From NCBI GenBank assembly GCA_021776565.1, contig JAJFFQ010000058.1, positions 1-64,000 of the forward strand: 64,000 nt of DNA, in the 5' to 3' direction. Of the stretch, positions 21,146-31,188 are shown piece after piece (positions within the stretch are counted from its first letter, which is position 1; the number at the start of each line of letters is the position of its first letter). This stretch comes from Robiginitomaculum sp. (lineage in GTDB: Bacteria; Pseudomonadota; Alphaproteobacteria; Caulobacterales; Maricaulaceae). Below the pieces are notes generated by a model. It saw only the letters and a list, made by a program, of their open reading frames with translations. It was not told the origin of the DNA and did not search any database. The translations under genes and the position numbers were made by a program.

Positions 21146-23008
21146 TTAGTCGTCAAATTCACCGTCAAAAAGTTCAGAGAAAAATGGATTTTGATCGCCA
21201 AAACCGCCGAATTTTACAATCACCAGATCCTCGGACGGCACCATGTGCATTTGCATATTGCCAAACCCCCAGGCAGCAAAGGCATCATCCGGGCCAGAGG
21301 GTATCATTTGTCCGTGCTCTGCAAGATGACGTTCTGCATCTGCGGGGATGGAATCCCCGGCGGCTGACCAGCTTGTCCCCACTGGCCGGTTGAGCCAGAA
21401 AGACAGGCCATAGCCACCAAAGGAGGGCGTGTAATAATGTTTGCACCGGCGCACAGAGACTTGTGACAAAATCTGGCTTCCCTCCCACAGGCCATCATCC
21501 AGTATCAAGCGCCCATATTTAATCCAGTCACGGGCAGTGATTTGCGCCGAAGCGGCAAAATTGGGCTTGCCCCTGATGTCGCGTTGCCAGGCAGTGACCT
21601 GCGCCCCGATCGGGTCAAGCGCGCGCGTTTGCACCATATCAGCCGGATCGAGACCACCGGTTATTGTATTACCACTGATTTTCCCACCGGTTTGCAGCTC
21701 AAAAAGAGCGGTGAACCCATGAAACCCTGCCGACCCATAAAGGGCGTTTATCCCGGGGGCTGTATTCTGGCTGGCAAAGATCGTGGCCATATAAATATTG
21801 GACAACTGGGCAAACCCGGCGGGTGTAACTTGCGGCAAGGCGGCGGCCAGAGAGATCATGTCGCGACCCCGAATGAGGCTTTTCCACTCTGTTTGCGGTG
21901 CCGTCCCATCGGGTGCCCAGGCGTCAATGGCACCCCAGGCATAGTTATCAGGATCAAACAGGCCATCATCCCGGGCTATCGCCGCCAGGGCACAGGAAAA
22001 GCTCTTGGTTCCCGAAAATATATTCTCGGCCACATCAACCCCACCATTACCCCAGTATTGTTCAAACAGGGTCTCACCATTGCGCTGAATGAGTAATGCC
22101 CGCGCGCCATTGGCTTGCGCCCAATTGCTGGCGGCAACCAGATCAAGCGGGGTATATGATGGCAAAGGTTCCGGCGCGGTGATGGCCACACTGGAGGTGG
22201 CCAGTGTTTCACCGCCAAGCGTTTCCATACGCAATACGGCACGGGCCAGTTGCGGCAAAAAAGGTATGCCCAGACGATCAGAGGCTTTGGCAAATATACT
22301 GAACGTGCGTGCCTGATCGGGTGCAAAATGAACATCAAGTGTCGCTGTTGGTGTTGCAAGACACTGGCCGCCAGCATTGGTTTCACAGAGGCTTAACGCA
22401 ACAGGCCAGGTATATTCACCGCCATCGGCGCTGATCCTTAGATCCCCCCCGGCACCGATATTAACCATTGCCGCAGCCATGGCCGAGGCACCGCCCGGTT
22501 CATCAATGCGCGCCACACCATCACCGGACAGACTAATCATAACCGGAATTAAATCAGGCAGAGGTGTATCGCTGATGTTCACACGCAAGGTATTCACGCC
22601 CGGAAAATTTGCGGCTCTGGTTTCATCACAAATAAAGCCAAAGCCCAGATCGCGCCCGGTTATTTGCGCGCTGCCCACCACTTCAACAAAGAAATTGCGC
22701 ACCGTGCCTGCGGCAATATCTACAGGTGTGTTTGGCGTGCCTATCAATTGATTGGCGCCATTGGTGGTTTGATAGCTAAGGGCAATCGGCACATCACCGG
22801 AATAACCTAAGTCTAGTTCCACCCGGCAATTATGCGCATCCTTATCGCCAAAGTTTTGCATCACGGCAAAAACGCTCAAGGGTTCATTGACCACACCCGT
22901 CCGTGCGCCCGGCAAAACGGCAGCGTTCAGGGCCGCATCAGCCAGACCCGTGCTGGTCATGCTGGCCAATAGCGCCAAACCAATGAGCAGGTTCACAATA
23001 ATGCGCAT
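21146..23008 (-). CDS. secreted serine hydrolase (beta-lactamase/PBP-like) with N-terminal Ig/CARDB-like region
   Basis: C-terminal half IFSGTKSFSCALAAIARDDG (SxxK); N-terminal half with beta-sandwich-like repeats and a signal peptide. Confidence 0.8.
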   Translation of the reverse strand: MRIIVNLLIGLALLASMTSTGLADAALNAAVLPGARTGVVNEPLSVFAVMQNFGDKDAHNCRVELDLGYSGDVPIALSYQTTNGANQLIGTPNTPVDIAAGTVRNFFVEVVGSAQITGRDLGFGFICDETRAANFPGVNTLRVNISDTPLPDLIPVMISLSGDGVARIDEPGGASAMAAAMVNIGAGGDLRISADGGEYTWPVALSLCETNAGGQCLATPTATLDVHFAPDQARTFSIFAKASDRLGIPFLPQLARAVLRMETLGGETLATSSVAITAPEPLPSYTPLDLVAASNWAQANGARALLIQRNGETLFEQYWGNGGVDVAENIFSGTKSFSCALAAIARDDGLFDPDNYAWGAIDAWAPDGTAPQTEWKSLIRGRDMISLAAALPQVTPAGFAQLSNIYMATIFASQNTAPGINALYGSAGFHGFTALFELQTGGKISGNTITGGLDPADMVQTRALDPIGAQVTAWQRDIRGKPNFAASAQITARDWIKYGRLILDDGLWEGSQILSQVSVRRCKHYYTPSFGGYGLSFWLNRPVGTSWSAAGDSIPADAERHLAEHGQMIPSGPDDAFAAWGFGNMQMHMVPSEDLVIVKFGGFGDQNPFFSELFDGEFDD

Positions 23009-23124
23009 ACAAACTCCTGTGACCAATACTATTGAAACGCAATCATGGCGAAATTCCGTCTCTTTGACTGGAATTTGCGTTCATTCTGAAAAGCAAGGGT
23101 AACACAACACACACCCGGGCGTTG

Positions 23125-24273
23125 TCAGGTTTCCGTGATCGCGGTTGGTGGCACGACCAGTTGTGCTGGTTTTTTTTCTTCTCCCCCCTGATCCTCAAGC
23201 TGCAAGTCGCCTATTTTTTCACTACGGTCACGGATTTTTCCGGTGGAAATAAGTATCTGGTCAATATCGCGTTTTGATTGGCCAAAATGTTTGTCCAGAT
23301 CATTTACCCGCCTATCAAGACGGCCAATATCGCCCAGCAATACTTCAACTTCGCGCTGGATCACATGGGCCTGCTCGCGCATTTGCGCATCCTTCATCAC
23401 TGCACGCATTGTGTGCAGTGTCGCCATAAAAGTAGTAGGCGCAACAATGGCAACACCGGCGCGAAAACTTTTTTCTATGAGGTCTGGAAATTTCGTGTGC
23501 AAATCCATGTAAATTGCCTCGGACGGCAAAAACATAATCGCCGGTTTGGCTATGTTTTCTGCCGACAGATATTTCTCCGCAATGTCACGTACATGCCTGG
23601 TAACAGCCGTGGTAAACAGCTTGCCAGCAACTTTTTTTGCCTCCGCATCAGGGGCTTCATTCATGGCCCGCCAGTCTTCCAGTGGAAATTTGCTATCTAC
23701 CGCGATGTCATCATTTGGAGTGGGCAAGTGAATAAGGCAGTCCACTTTCTTGTTATTGCTTAGTACACACTGAAAACCATAGGCACTTGGTGGCAGAAAA
23801 TCTTTTACCAAATCTTCCATTTGGATTTCGCCAAAGGCACCGCGTGCCTGCTTGTTTGAGAGTATGGATTGAAGGCCTCTGACTTCCTGACTTAAGTCGT
23901 TGATGTTCTTTTGCGCCCGATCAATCAGCGCCAGCCGTTCAGCCAGGGTTTTTAATGACTCCCCGGTTTTTTCGCGGCTTTGCTCAAGGCTGTCGCCCAG
24001 ACGCTTGCTCATCTTGTCTAGACGCTCGTCCAGCGTGCGTTTCAGTTCGCCATGACCGGTTTGGGTGCCATTGGCCAGCTGGCCCAGGGCACCCTGCATT
24101 TGCGCCTGTTGTTCAACAAGACGGTTCAGATGCTCTTGCATATCTGAACCAGCACCCCGTGTGCTGCGCAATATCAGCCAGCCAACGATCAGTGTCAGCA
24201 CAATTGCCAACAGGGCGCTGCCCCCCATTAACACCATTGGATTAGCGAAAAAGTTCATTGATTGTTCTTCCAT
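23125..24273 (-). CDS. rmuC: DNA recombination protein RmuC
   Basis: GAFGEIQMEDLVKDFLPPSAYGFQ, AVDSKFPLEDWRAM, IMFLPSEAIYMDLH, VAIVAPTTFMATLHTMRAV. Confidence 0.95.
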   Translation of the reverse strand: MEEQSMNFFANPMVLMGGSALLAIVLTLIVGWLILRSTRGAGSDMQEHLNRLVEQQAQMQGALGQLANGTQTGHGELKRTLDERLDKMSKRLGDSLEQSREKTGESLKTLAERLALIDRAQKNINDLSQEVRGLQSILSNKQARGAFGEIQMEDLVKDFLPPSAYGFQCVLSNNKKVDCLIHLPTPNDDIAVDSKFPLEDWRAMNEAPDAEAKKVAGKLFTTAVTRHVRDIAEKYLSAENIAKPAIMFLPSEAIYMDLHTKFPDLIEKSFRAGVAIVAPTTFMATLHTMRAVMKDAQMREQAHVIQREVEVLLGDIGRLDRRVNDLDKHFGQSKRDIDQILISTGKIRDRSEKIGDLQLEDQGGEEKKPAQLVVPPTAITET

Positions 24274-24347
24274 AAAACACTGTATACATGATTCGTGCTA
24301 CAGAGGAGCGGCTTGACGAAAACCTTTTGACTTCCTAGGTCAGAACC

Positions 24348-24875
24348 ATGGCGATCAGAGACATCCTTATTGTTCCTAACCCTCAGCTAAAACAGGTTTC
24401 CAAACCCGTTGAACGTGTGGATGACGAAACACGTGCGTTGATGGATGATATGCTGGAGACCATGTATGACGCGCCCGGCATTGGTCTGGCGGCCATTCAG
24501 GTGGGCATACCTTTGCGCATTATCGTTATGGATCTGGCGGGAAAAGACGAAGACCCGGCTCCACAATTTTTCGTCAATCCGCAAATTCTTGAAGACGTAG
24601 AAGACTTGCTGCCCTGGGAAGAAGGCTGTCTTTCCGTACCTGACTATTATGAGGAAGTGGAACGCCCCAGGCGGGTTAAAATTCGCTATCTGGATTATGA
24701 TGGCAAAGAGGTCATTGAATGGGCAGAAGAGCTATATGCGGTGTGTATTCAACACGAAATGGATCATTTGAACGGGGTTTTGTTCATTGACCATTTATCG
24801 CGCTTGAAACGTCAACGCGCCATCCGCAAGGTACAAAAGACGGTACGCGAAAAAGCCCTGGATGCGGCGGAATAA
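24348..24875 (+). CDS. def: peptide deformylase
   Basis: [45 protein letters not shown]. Confidence 0.98.
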   Translation: MAIRDILIVPNPQLKQVSKPVERVDDETRALMDDMLETMYDAPGIGLAAIQVGIPLRIIVMDLAGKDEDPAPQFFVNPQILEDVEDLLPWEEGCLSVPDYYEEVERPRRVKIRYLDYDGKEVIEWAEELYAVCIQHEMDHLNGVLFIDHLSRLKRQRAIRKVQKTVREKALDAAE

Positions 24876-24883
24876 GACCTCTG

Positions 24884-25816
24884 ATGACACTACGCACTGC
24901 CTTTATGGGAACGCCTGAATTTGCCGCAAAAGCACTGGCCGCACTGGCCAGTTCAGGCCATGACATAGTGTGTGTCTATACCCGGGCACCCCGCCCCGCG
25001 GGACGTGGCAAGGCCTTGCAACAAAGTGCCGTACATAAACTGGCGCTGACACTGGGCCTCAAGGTGCGCACACCAAAAACCTTGCGCAATGAAGACGAAC
25101 AGGGCGCTTTTGCGGCGCTTGATCTGGATGTTGCCATCGTGGCTGCGTATGGCCTGATCCTGCCGTTGGAAATTTTGCAGACACCGCGCCTGGGTTGTCT
25201 GAATTTGCATGGCTCGCTATTGCCGCGCTGGCGCGGGGCAGCCCCAATACAGCGCGCCATTATGGCCGGGGATACCATCACCGGCGTACAGGTTATGCAA
25301 ATGGAAGAAGGGTTGGATACGGGGCCGGTACTGCTCAGTGAAACTGTTTCTATAGAGACCAATGACACCGCAGGGAGTTTACACGACAAGATGGCTCAAA
25401 CCGGGGCTGCGCTACTTCCCCGCGCGCTGGATGCACTGGAAACTGGATCGCTGCAAGCCATTGCACAAAGCGAGACAGGCGTCACCTATGCCAAGAAAAT
25501 TGATAAAACAGAGGCACGCATTGACTGGTCACGCCCGGCGGTGGAACTGGATCGACTGATCCGGGGATTATCACCGTTCCCGGGGGCATGGTTTGCATTG
25601 CCAACCGACAAGGGTGGGGTGCGGGTCAAGGTGTTGATGTGTGAACCGGGGCATGGTGACGGCCCACCCGGCACAGTGCTGGATGATAATTTACTGATTG
25701 CCTGCGGCTCCGGGGCATTACGTCTCACACGCCTGCAACGCGCGGGAAGGAGCGTGCAGATGGCCGATGCTTTCTTGCGAGGTCAATCCATTGACACAAA
25801 CACGATACTCACATGA
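24884..25816 (+). CDS. fmt: methionyl-tRNA formyltransferase
   Basis: [54 protein letters not shown]. Confidence 0.98.
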   Translation: MTLRTAFMGTPEFAAKALAALASSGHDIVCVYTRAPRPAGRGKALQQSAVHKLALTLGLKVRTPKTLRNEDEQGAFAALDLDVAIVAAYGLILPLEILQTPRLGCLNLHGSLLPRWRGAAPIQRAIMAGDTITGVQVMQMEEGLDTGPVLLSETVSIETNDTAGSLHDKMAQTGAALLPRALDALETGSLQAIAQSETGVTYAKKIDKTEARIDWSRPAVELDRLIRGLSPFPGAWFALPTDKGGVRVKVLMCEPGHGDGPPGTVLDDNLLIACGSGALRLTRLQRAGRSVQMADAFLRGQSIDTNTILT

Positions 25817-26550
25817 CCCGCTACAAACTCACTATAGAATATGACGGTGAGCCGTTTTGCGGCTGGCAACGCCAGGACAATCAACCAAGCGTTCAAGGCG
25901 CGCTGGAACATGCTGCCAGTGCATTGGATGAACAACCCGTGGAAGTGTTTGGTGCCGGACGCACAGACGCCGGTGTCCATGCGCTGGGCCAGAGCGCACA
26001 TCTGGATATGACCAAGGATTTGACCACCGATACGGTGCGTGATGCCCTCAACCATCATTTAGGTCGCAATCCGGTCGCGGTTCTTGACGCTGAAATTGTC
26101 GGTGATGACTTTGAGGCGCGCTTTGATGCCGTTGAGCGTACCTATCTTTATCGTCTCATCGACCGGCGGCCGCCCTTGACACTGGAGCAGGGCAGGGTCT
26201 GGCGTGTGCCGCAATTTGTCGATGCCGATGCCATGCATGAAACCGCGCAGGTGCTTGTCGGCCATCATGATTTCACGACGTTTCGCGACACCAACTGTCA
26301 GGCCAAAAGCCCCACGCGCACCATGGATGAAATCCGGATCAGTCGCGTGGGCGATGAAATCCACTTGTTTTTTCGAGCCAGGTCATATTTGCATCGTCAG
26401 GTGCGCTCCATCACCGGATCACTGGTTGAAGTTGGCATTGGTAAATGGGCCAAAGCAGACATGCACAATGCACTACAATCATGCGAGCGGGCCAAATCTG
26501 GCCCCGTGGCACCGGCACACGGATTATACCTGAACTCGGTTAGCTATTAA
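25813..26550 (+). CDS. truA: tRNA pseudouridine(38-40) synthase
   Basis: [58 protein letters not shown]. Confidence 0.97.
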   Translation: MTRYKLTIEYDGEPFCGWQRQDNQPSVQGALEHAASALDEQPVEVFGAGRTDAGVHALGQSAHLDMTKDLTTDTVRDALNHHLGRNPVAVLDAEIVGDDFEARFDAVERTYLYRLIDRRPPLTLEQGRVWRVPQFVDADAMHETAQVLVGHHDFTTFRDTNCQAKSPTRTMDEIRISRVGDEIHLFFRARSYLHRQVRSITGSLVEVGIGKWAKADMHNALQSCERAKSGPVAPAHGLYLNSVSY

Positions 26551-27344
26551 CGCGGACGCTGACGGGGTTGGCGTGGTTTATCCACTGTCTCGGGTTCTGG
26601 AAGCTGGCCAGGCAAAGTTTCATCGCTGGTTTGCGCGTTCGGGCTTTGTCGTTGTGAGCGTGTTCTGATAAGTTGTCGGCAGAATGGGTCTTGTGGCGGC
26701 TTTTTCACCATTTCCGTTTTGGCCCATAAAGCATCCGATGCCGGAAGAGGTTCAATGCGGGCCAACCGGGTGCGCAGGTTTTGATCGAGTGTATTGCTGC
26801 CGTAAATTTTACGGCGCGGATTAGCATCATAACGCGCCAGCCACAGCTTTGCTTCTGACAAGTCTGCACCTGTGGCCCCGCCAGCACCTAACGTTCGGGC
26901 CAGAGCGGCTTGCGAATCCGGCCACCCTGCTGCTGCGGCCTGATGCAGGAGCGAAAGTCCTTTATTGTTCAAGGCCTCTTTTGATTGGTAATAGGGTTTG
27001 TCAAAATTGATTTTGCTGCGCCTGTTAAAAAACTTTGGCCGCACCTGTAACGCACCTGTCCATAATTTTGCCGCCTCCAGTGCACACATACCACCGCTAT
27101 GCACGGCCAGTTCCCATCCGGCACCCTCCTCACCAAGGCAGATAAATATGGGCAGCGCCTGATCGCAATTGCCGTTTTTGGCGATCGCTTGCGCGTATTG
27201 AAAACCAAACTCTGCCGGAGTGCCGCCAACTGGTGGGTTTTCACGATCAATTCGGGCGCTGGAGGAGCTGCACGCAGCGGTGATGAGCGCCAGACCGAGA
27301 CTGGCAAAACGAAAAACCCTGAACCCTGTGTGTTCTTGTTTCAT
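26547..27344 (-). CDS. putative Sel1-like-repeat lipoprotein
   Basis: Lipobox [10 protein letters not shown]; '[47 protein letters not shown]' resembles Sel1/TPR-like repeats. Confidence 0.6.
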   Translation of the reverse strand: MKQEHTGFRVFRFASLGLALITAACSSSSARIDRENPPVGGTPAEFGFQYAQAIAKNGNCDQALPIFICLGEEGAGWELAVHSGGMCALEAAKLWTGALQVRPKFFNRRSKINFDKPYYQSKEALNNKGLSLLHQAAAAGWPDSQAALARTLGAGGATGADLSEAKLWLARYDANPRRKIYGSNTLDQNLRTRLARIEPLPASDALWAKTEMVKKPPQDPFCRQLIRTRSQRQSPNAQTSDETLPGQLPEPETVDKPRQPRQRPR

Positions 27345-27637
27345 TTACGCAGCGATTTCAGGATACGAAGCACAATAAAAACGGGAACAACCAGAATAGC
27401 ACCCAAAATGAAATACTCAAAAGCCCAGTCCATGGCATCGGAAAGCGCATGCCAGGTCTTGACCCAGGCACGGGTAAAGGTGCCAAAAAAATCACTCCAT
27501 ACCGTTGCCGGGTCTATGTTCAGCAACGCCAGAACAATGCCAACAACAACACTGATCGCCACCAGTCGAATAACCCCCCCCGGGGAAATGGCGAAAAGAC
27601 GTTTAAGAAAAGGCCTGGGCTTTGTTTCATTCATCAC
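27341..27637 (-). CDS. small integral membrane protein (DUF6460-like)
   Basis: 98 aa, two hydrophobic segments: VIRLVAISVVVGIVLALLNIDP and YFILGAILVVPVFIVLRIL. Confidence 0.55.
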   Translation of the reverse strand: MMNETKPRPFLKRLFAISPGGVIRLVAISVVVGIVLALLNIDPATVWSDFFGTFTRAWVKTWHALSDAMDWAFEYFILGAILVVPVFIVLRILKSLRK

Positions 27638-27766
27638 AAAAATACCTTATACTACGGACTGCATATTTGAATGTTAGCAAAATGAATGTGCCGTGAACAC
27701 CGTTGCGGCAATTTTGCCAGTCCAAATATCACTGGCTGGGGCCATGTAACGCGTAAAGGAACCAAA

Positions 27767-28441
27767 ATGATGCATAAACATACCGTAGATTTACTGGAAC
27801 GCCTTTTGGCGGCCACACAAAATGATCGTATAAAATGGACCGAAGTACCGGGCAAAACCGCATACAGTTATCTTGCCGGAGATTTTGTTGTTCTGATTGA
27901 TACCAACACCGAACGCACCTCGTTTCGACTTTCAGATGCCAAAGGACGATCTCTTGAGCAGGCCGACACCGATGATCTTAATGCGGCCAGTCTTAAAAAC
28001 GGGAATACGGCTCTCAGTGCAGTGCATAGCATCCATGCCATAGCCAAGCGTCAGGCCATGGGAACCGATGAGGCCATTGCCTCGGTGCTTGGGCATTTGC
28101 AACACCTCGACCTGAATGATGAGGCAAAAGCCACAGAAGAAGCAAACCATGAGCCAAAAGACTTAGGGCATGAAATATCTTCTGAAGATGAAGCTGTTGC
28201 AGATGTGATTAGTCCATCTGATGGCGGGACAGAGATCGCTGAAACACCAGAGGCTGAATCACAGGATACGGAAGCCACATTAGCTGAAAATGCAGAGGAC
28301 GAGCCAGTAGAAGGCATTGCTGAAGACCATCCTGTTGAGGAAAGCCCTGCCCCCGTCGTTGAAGAAGCAAGCCCGGAACCCACAATAAAAATCAAAAAGA
28401 AAAAGCGATCCCTGCTCAATCCCTTTGGCGGTAAAAAATAA
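27767..28441 (+). CDS. hypothetical protein with long acidic C-terminal region and basic tail
   Basis: Ordered N-terminus followed by a Glu/Asp/Ala/Pro-rich segment ending KIKKKKRSLLNPFGGKK. Confidence 0.6.
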   Translation: MMHKHTVDLLERLLAATQNDRIKWTEVPGKTAYSYLAGDFVVLIDTNTERTSFRLSDAKGRSLEQADTDDLNAASLKNGNTALSAVHSIHAIAKRQAMGTDEAIASVLGHLQHLDLNDEAKATEEANHEPKDLGHEISSEDEAVADVISPSDGGTEIAETPEAESQDTEATLAENAEDEPVEGIAEDHPVEESPAPVVEEASPEPTIKIKKKKRSLLNPFGGKK

Positions 28442-28452
28442 AGACCAAAAGG

Positions 28453-30657
28453 TTACTCACCGTTTTCTGTTGTCACCGGGAAACCACGATCACGCATCAG
28501 CGCCTCAATACGGGCATCACGGCCACGAAAAGCACGATAGGCATCCGCCGGATCTACTGCATTGCGAATGGAAAAGAGATTATCGACCAATTTTTTCGCC
28601 AATGCCTTGTCGTAAAAGCCACCCGGTGCCTCGGCAAAGGCCTCGGCTGCATCGGCGGTCAGCACGTCGGCCCACATATAACCATAATAACCAGCCGAAT
28701 AGCCTTCACCGGAAAAGATATGACCAAAATGCGGGCTGCGATGACGCATGGGCAATTCGGCTGGCATGTTCAGGGTCGCCAGGGTTGAACGCTCGAAAGC
28801 ATCAACATCCAGCCCTGCCGGATCGGTGGTGTGATAACGCATATCAACCAGTGCCGATGCCAGATATTCGGTGGTGGAGAAACCTTGATTAAACGTTGCC
28901 GCTGCCTTGATCTTGGCCACCAGTTCTGCCGGGATAGGCTCGCCGGTTTCGTGGTGAATCAGAAATTTGTTGATGACCTCATCGGTGGATAACCAACGCT
29001 CCAGCAATTGTGACTGGAACTCGGTATAATCACGCACCCCACCGTTCAGTGTCGGGTAATCGACTTTGGACGAAAAATAATGCAACGCATGGCCAAACTC
29101 GTGAAAAAGTGTCTGCGCATCATCCCACGAAATCAGCACCGCTTCGCCGGGTGCGCCCTTGATGAAGTTTGAGTTGTTGGAACCCAGAACTGTCTTCTTG
29201 CCATCAAAATTTTCATAGCTGCGATAAGTAGTCGCCCAGGCGCCGGAACGTTTGCCGGGCCGTGCATAGGGATCAAGATACCACAAACCCACATGAGCAC
29301 CGGTTTCGCGGTTCGTTACTTCCCAAACGCTCACATCTTCATGGAAAACCGGCACTGAACCAGAGGGAACGGGGGCAAAATCAAAGCCAAACAACTCACC
29401 AGCAACAAAAAACAGGGCACCGCGCAGCTTGTCCAGTTGCAGATATTGCTTCACTTCATCGGAATTAAGATCATATTTAGCCACCCGCACTTTTTCTGCA
29501 TAGAAACGATAATCCCATGGGGCAATGGTAATACCGGCCCCTTGCACATCAGCGATGGCCTGCATATCGGAAACCTCTTCCTTCACGCGGGCAATGGCTG
29601 CTGGCCAAACCGCCTCCATCAATTCCAGCGCCCGTTCGGGCGTTTTAGACATCCGGTTTTCCAGCCGCCATTGCGCATAATTATCATAGCCCAGCAGATG
29701 GACGCGCTCATTACGAAGATTAAGAATTTCGGCAATAATGGCGTTATTGTCATGGCTATCCGCATTATCACCACGGCTGTAATACGTGCGCCAAACAATT
29801 TCGCGCACATCACGTTCAGTAGAAAACGTCAAGAACGGAGACATGGACGAGCGTGTATTGGTAATCGCGTACTCACCTTCATGATCGCGTGATTTTGCCG
29901 CAGCAGCAGAAGCTTGCACAAAGCTCTCTGGCAGACCGCCAAGCTGCTCCTTGGAGATATAGGTCACATAACCTTCTTCATCGGCCAGAACATTATTGCC
30001 AAAATCTGTGTGCAATTTCGCAAGGCTTTGATTGATTGCCGCATAACGTTCCTTGGCTGGCCCATCCAGCGTTGCGCCATTGCGGGCAAATCCATCATAG
30101 GTCAACAGGGTCAGACGCTGTTGGTCAGGGCGCAGGGCTTTCATTTCCTCGCCTTCATAAACTGCACGCACGCGAGCAAAAAGCGCAGCGTTTTGCGTAA
30201 TTTTAGAGCCAAACTCAGAGAGCTTCGGGGCCATTTCACCCTGAATGGCACGAAATTCCGGCGAGGACATATTGGATGACCAAATGCCCCAATACGAAAA
30301 CACGCGCCCCAAATCGCGCCCGGTGCGTTCCATGGCGACTATGGTGTTTTCAAATGTCGGTGCATCCGGGTTATTGGCGATCTCATCAATTTCCGCCAGG
30401 TTTTTGGCCATACCCAGTTCCAGCGCAGGTTTTAATGCAGCCAGCTCCATCTGGTCAAAGGCCGGAACACCGCTATAGGGGCCAACCCATTCGGCCAGCA
30501 ATATATTGTCGGTCATGGGCGCATCCTCATTTGCCTCTTGGGTTTGTACATATCCATCTTTATTCGCAACACCATCAGCAGGTGCCTGTGGTTCGCTACA
30601 GGCCGCAGCAAGGATGAGTGTTGATATGGCAGCACTGGAAAGAAAAAATTTGCGCAT
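28453..30657 (-). CDS. M3 family metallopeptidase (peptidyl-dipeptidase-like), lipoprotein signal
   Basis: TLFHEFGHALHYFSS (HEXXH), FSGEGYSAGYYGYMWADVLTADAAEAF; N-terminal lipobox LILAAAC. Confidence 0.95.
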   Translation of the reverse strand: MRKFFLSSAAISTLILAAACSEPQAPADGVANKDGYVQTQEANEDAPMTDNILLAEWVGPYSGVPAFDQMELAALKPALELGMAKNLAEIDEIANNPDAPTFENTIVAMERTGRDLGRVFSYWGIWSSNMSSPEFRAIQGEMAPKLSEFGSKITQNAALFARVRAVYEGEEMKALRPDQQRLTLLTYDGFARNGATLDGPAKERYAAINQSLAKLHTDFGNNVLADEEGYVTYISKEQLGGLPESFVQASAAAAKSRDHEGEYAITNTRSSMSPFLTFSTERDVREIVWRTYYSRGDNADSHDNNAIIAEILNLRNERVHLLGYDNYAQWRLENRMSKTPERALELMEAVWPAAIARVKEEVSDMQAIADVQGAGITIAPWDYRFYAEKVRVAKYDLNSDEVKQYLQLDKLRGALFFVAGELFGFDFAPVPSGSVPVFHEDVSVWEVTNRETGAHVGLWYLDPYARPGKRSGAWATTYRSYENFDGKKTVLGSNNSNFIKGAPGEAVLISWDDAQTLFHEFGHALHYFSSKVDYPTLNGGVRDYTEFQSQLLERWLSTDEVINKFLIHHETGEPIPAELVAKIKAAATFNQGFSTTEYLASALVDMRYHTTDPAGLDVDAFERSTLATLNMPAELPMRHRSPHFGHIFSGEGYSAGYYGYMWADVLTADAAEAFAEAPGGFYDKALAKKLVDNLFSIRNAVDPADAYRAFRGRDARIEALMRDRGFPVTTENGE

Positions 30658-30741
30658 GGGAATACCCCTTTGTTAAAGTCTTGTCCTTGTTTAACCTCTT
30701 GCTATCAATGGTGACAGTTAATTATCAGCAAGGGTATCGAG

Positions 30742-31188
30742 ATGAAAAATAAAATTTTACCGAGCATTTTGTTTGCCATAACTTTACCAGTAATGGCCCA
30801 CGCCAGCTGTGACACCCTCGCCGGGCGCTGGGTGAATGCCCGGGGCTCTGTTATTGTTCTTGAAAATACCGATGCACAAACGGGTAGGTTTAAGGGCGAT
30901 TTTTTGTCCGAAGCCTCGATAGAGAACGGGGCCATTTTTGCGATTGCCGGTTGGGTCAATTCATCACAGGCTACATCTGTTCGCCCGGATGTTGTGCAAT
31001 CACTGTCTTTCACCGTACGCTGGGGAACAACGGGCAGCATCACCGCCTGGACGGGGTTTTGCCGCAAAACCGACAAGGGAGCAGAAATAGCTACCTTGTG
31101 GCATTTAGTGCGCAGTAATAGTGAAAACGATTTTGACCACATCCATTCCGGCAGTGATGTTTTTGTGCGTGACGAATCTACGCTGTAA
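30742..31188 (+). CDS. secreted avidin-family protein
   Basis: Signal peptide MKNKILPSILFAITLPVMAHA; CDTLAGRWVNARGSVIVLENTDAQTGRFKGDF, LSFTVRWGTTGSITAWTGFC and EIATLWHLVRS match the avidin/streptavidin beta-barrel pattern. Confidence 0.85.
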   Translation: MKNKILPSILFAITLPVMAHASCDTLAGRWVNARGSVIVLENTDAQTGRFKGDFLSEASIENGAIFAIAGWVNSSQATSVRPDVVQSLSFTVRWGTTGSITAWTGFCRKTDKGAEIATLWHLVRSNSENDFDHIHSGSDVFVRDESTL

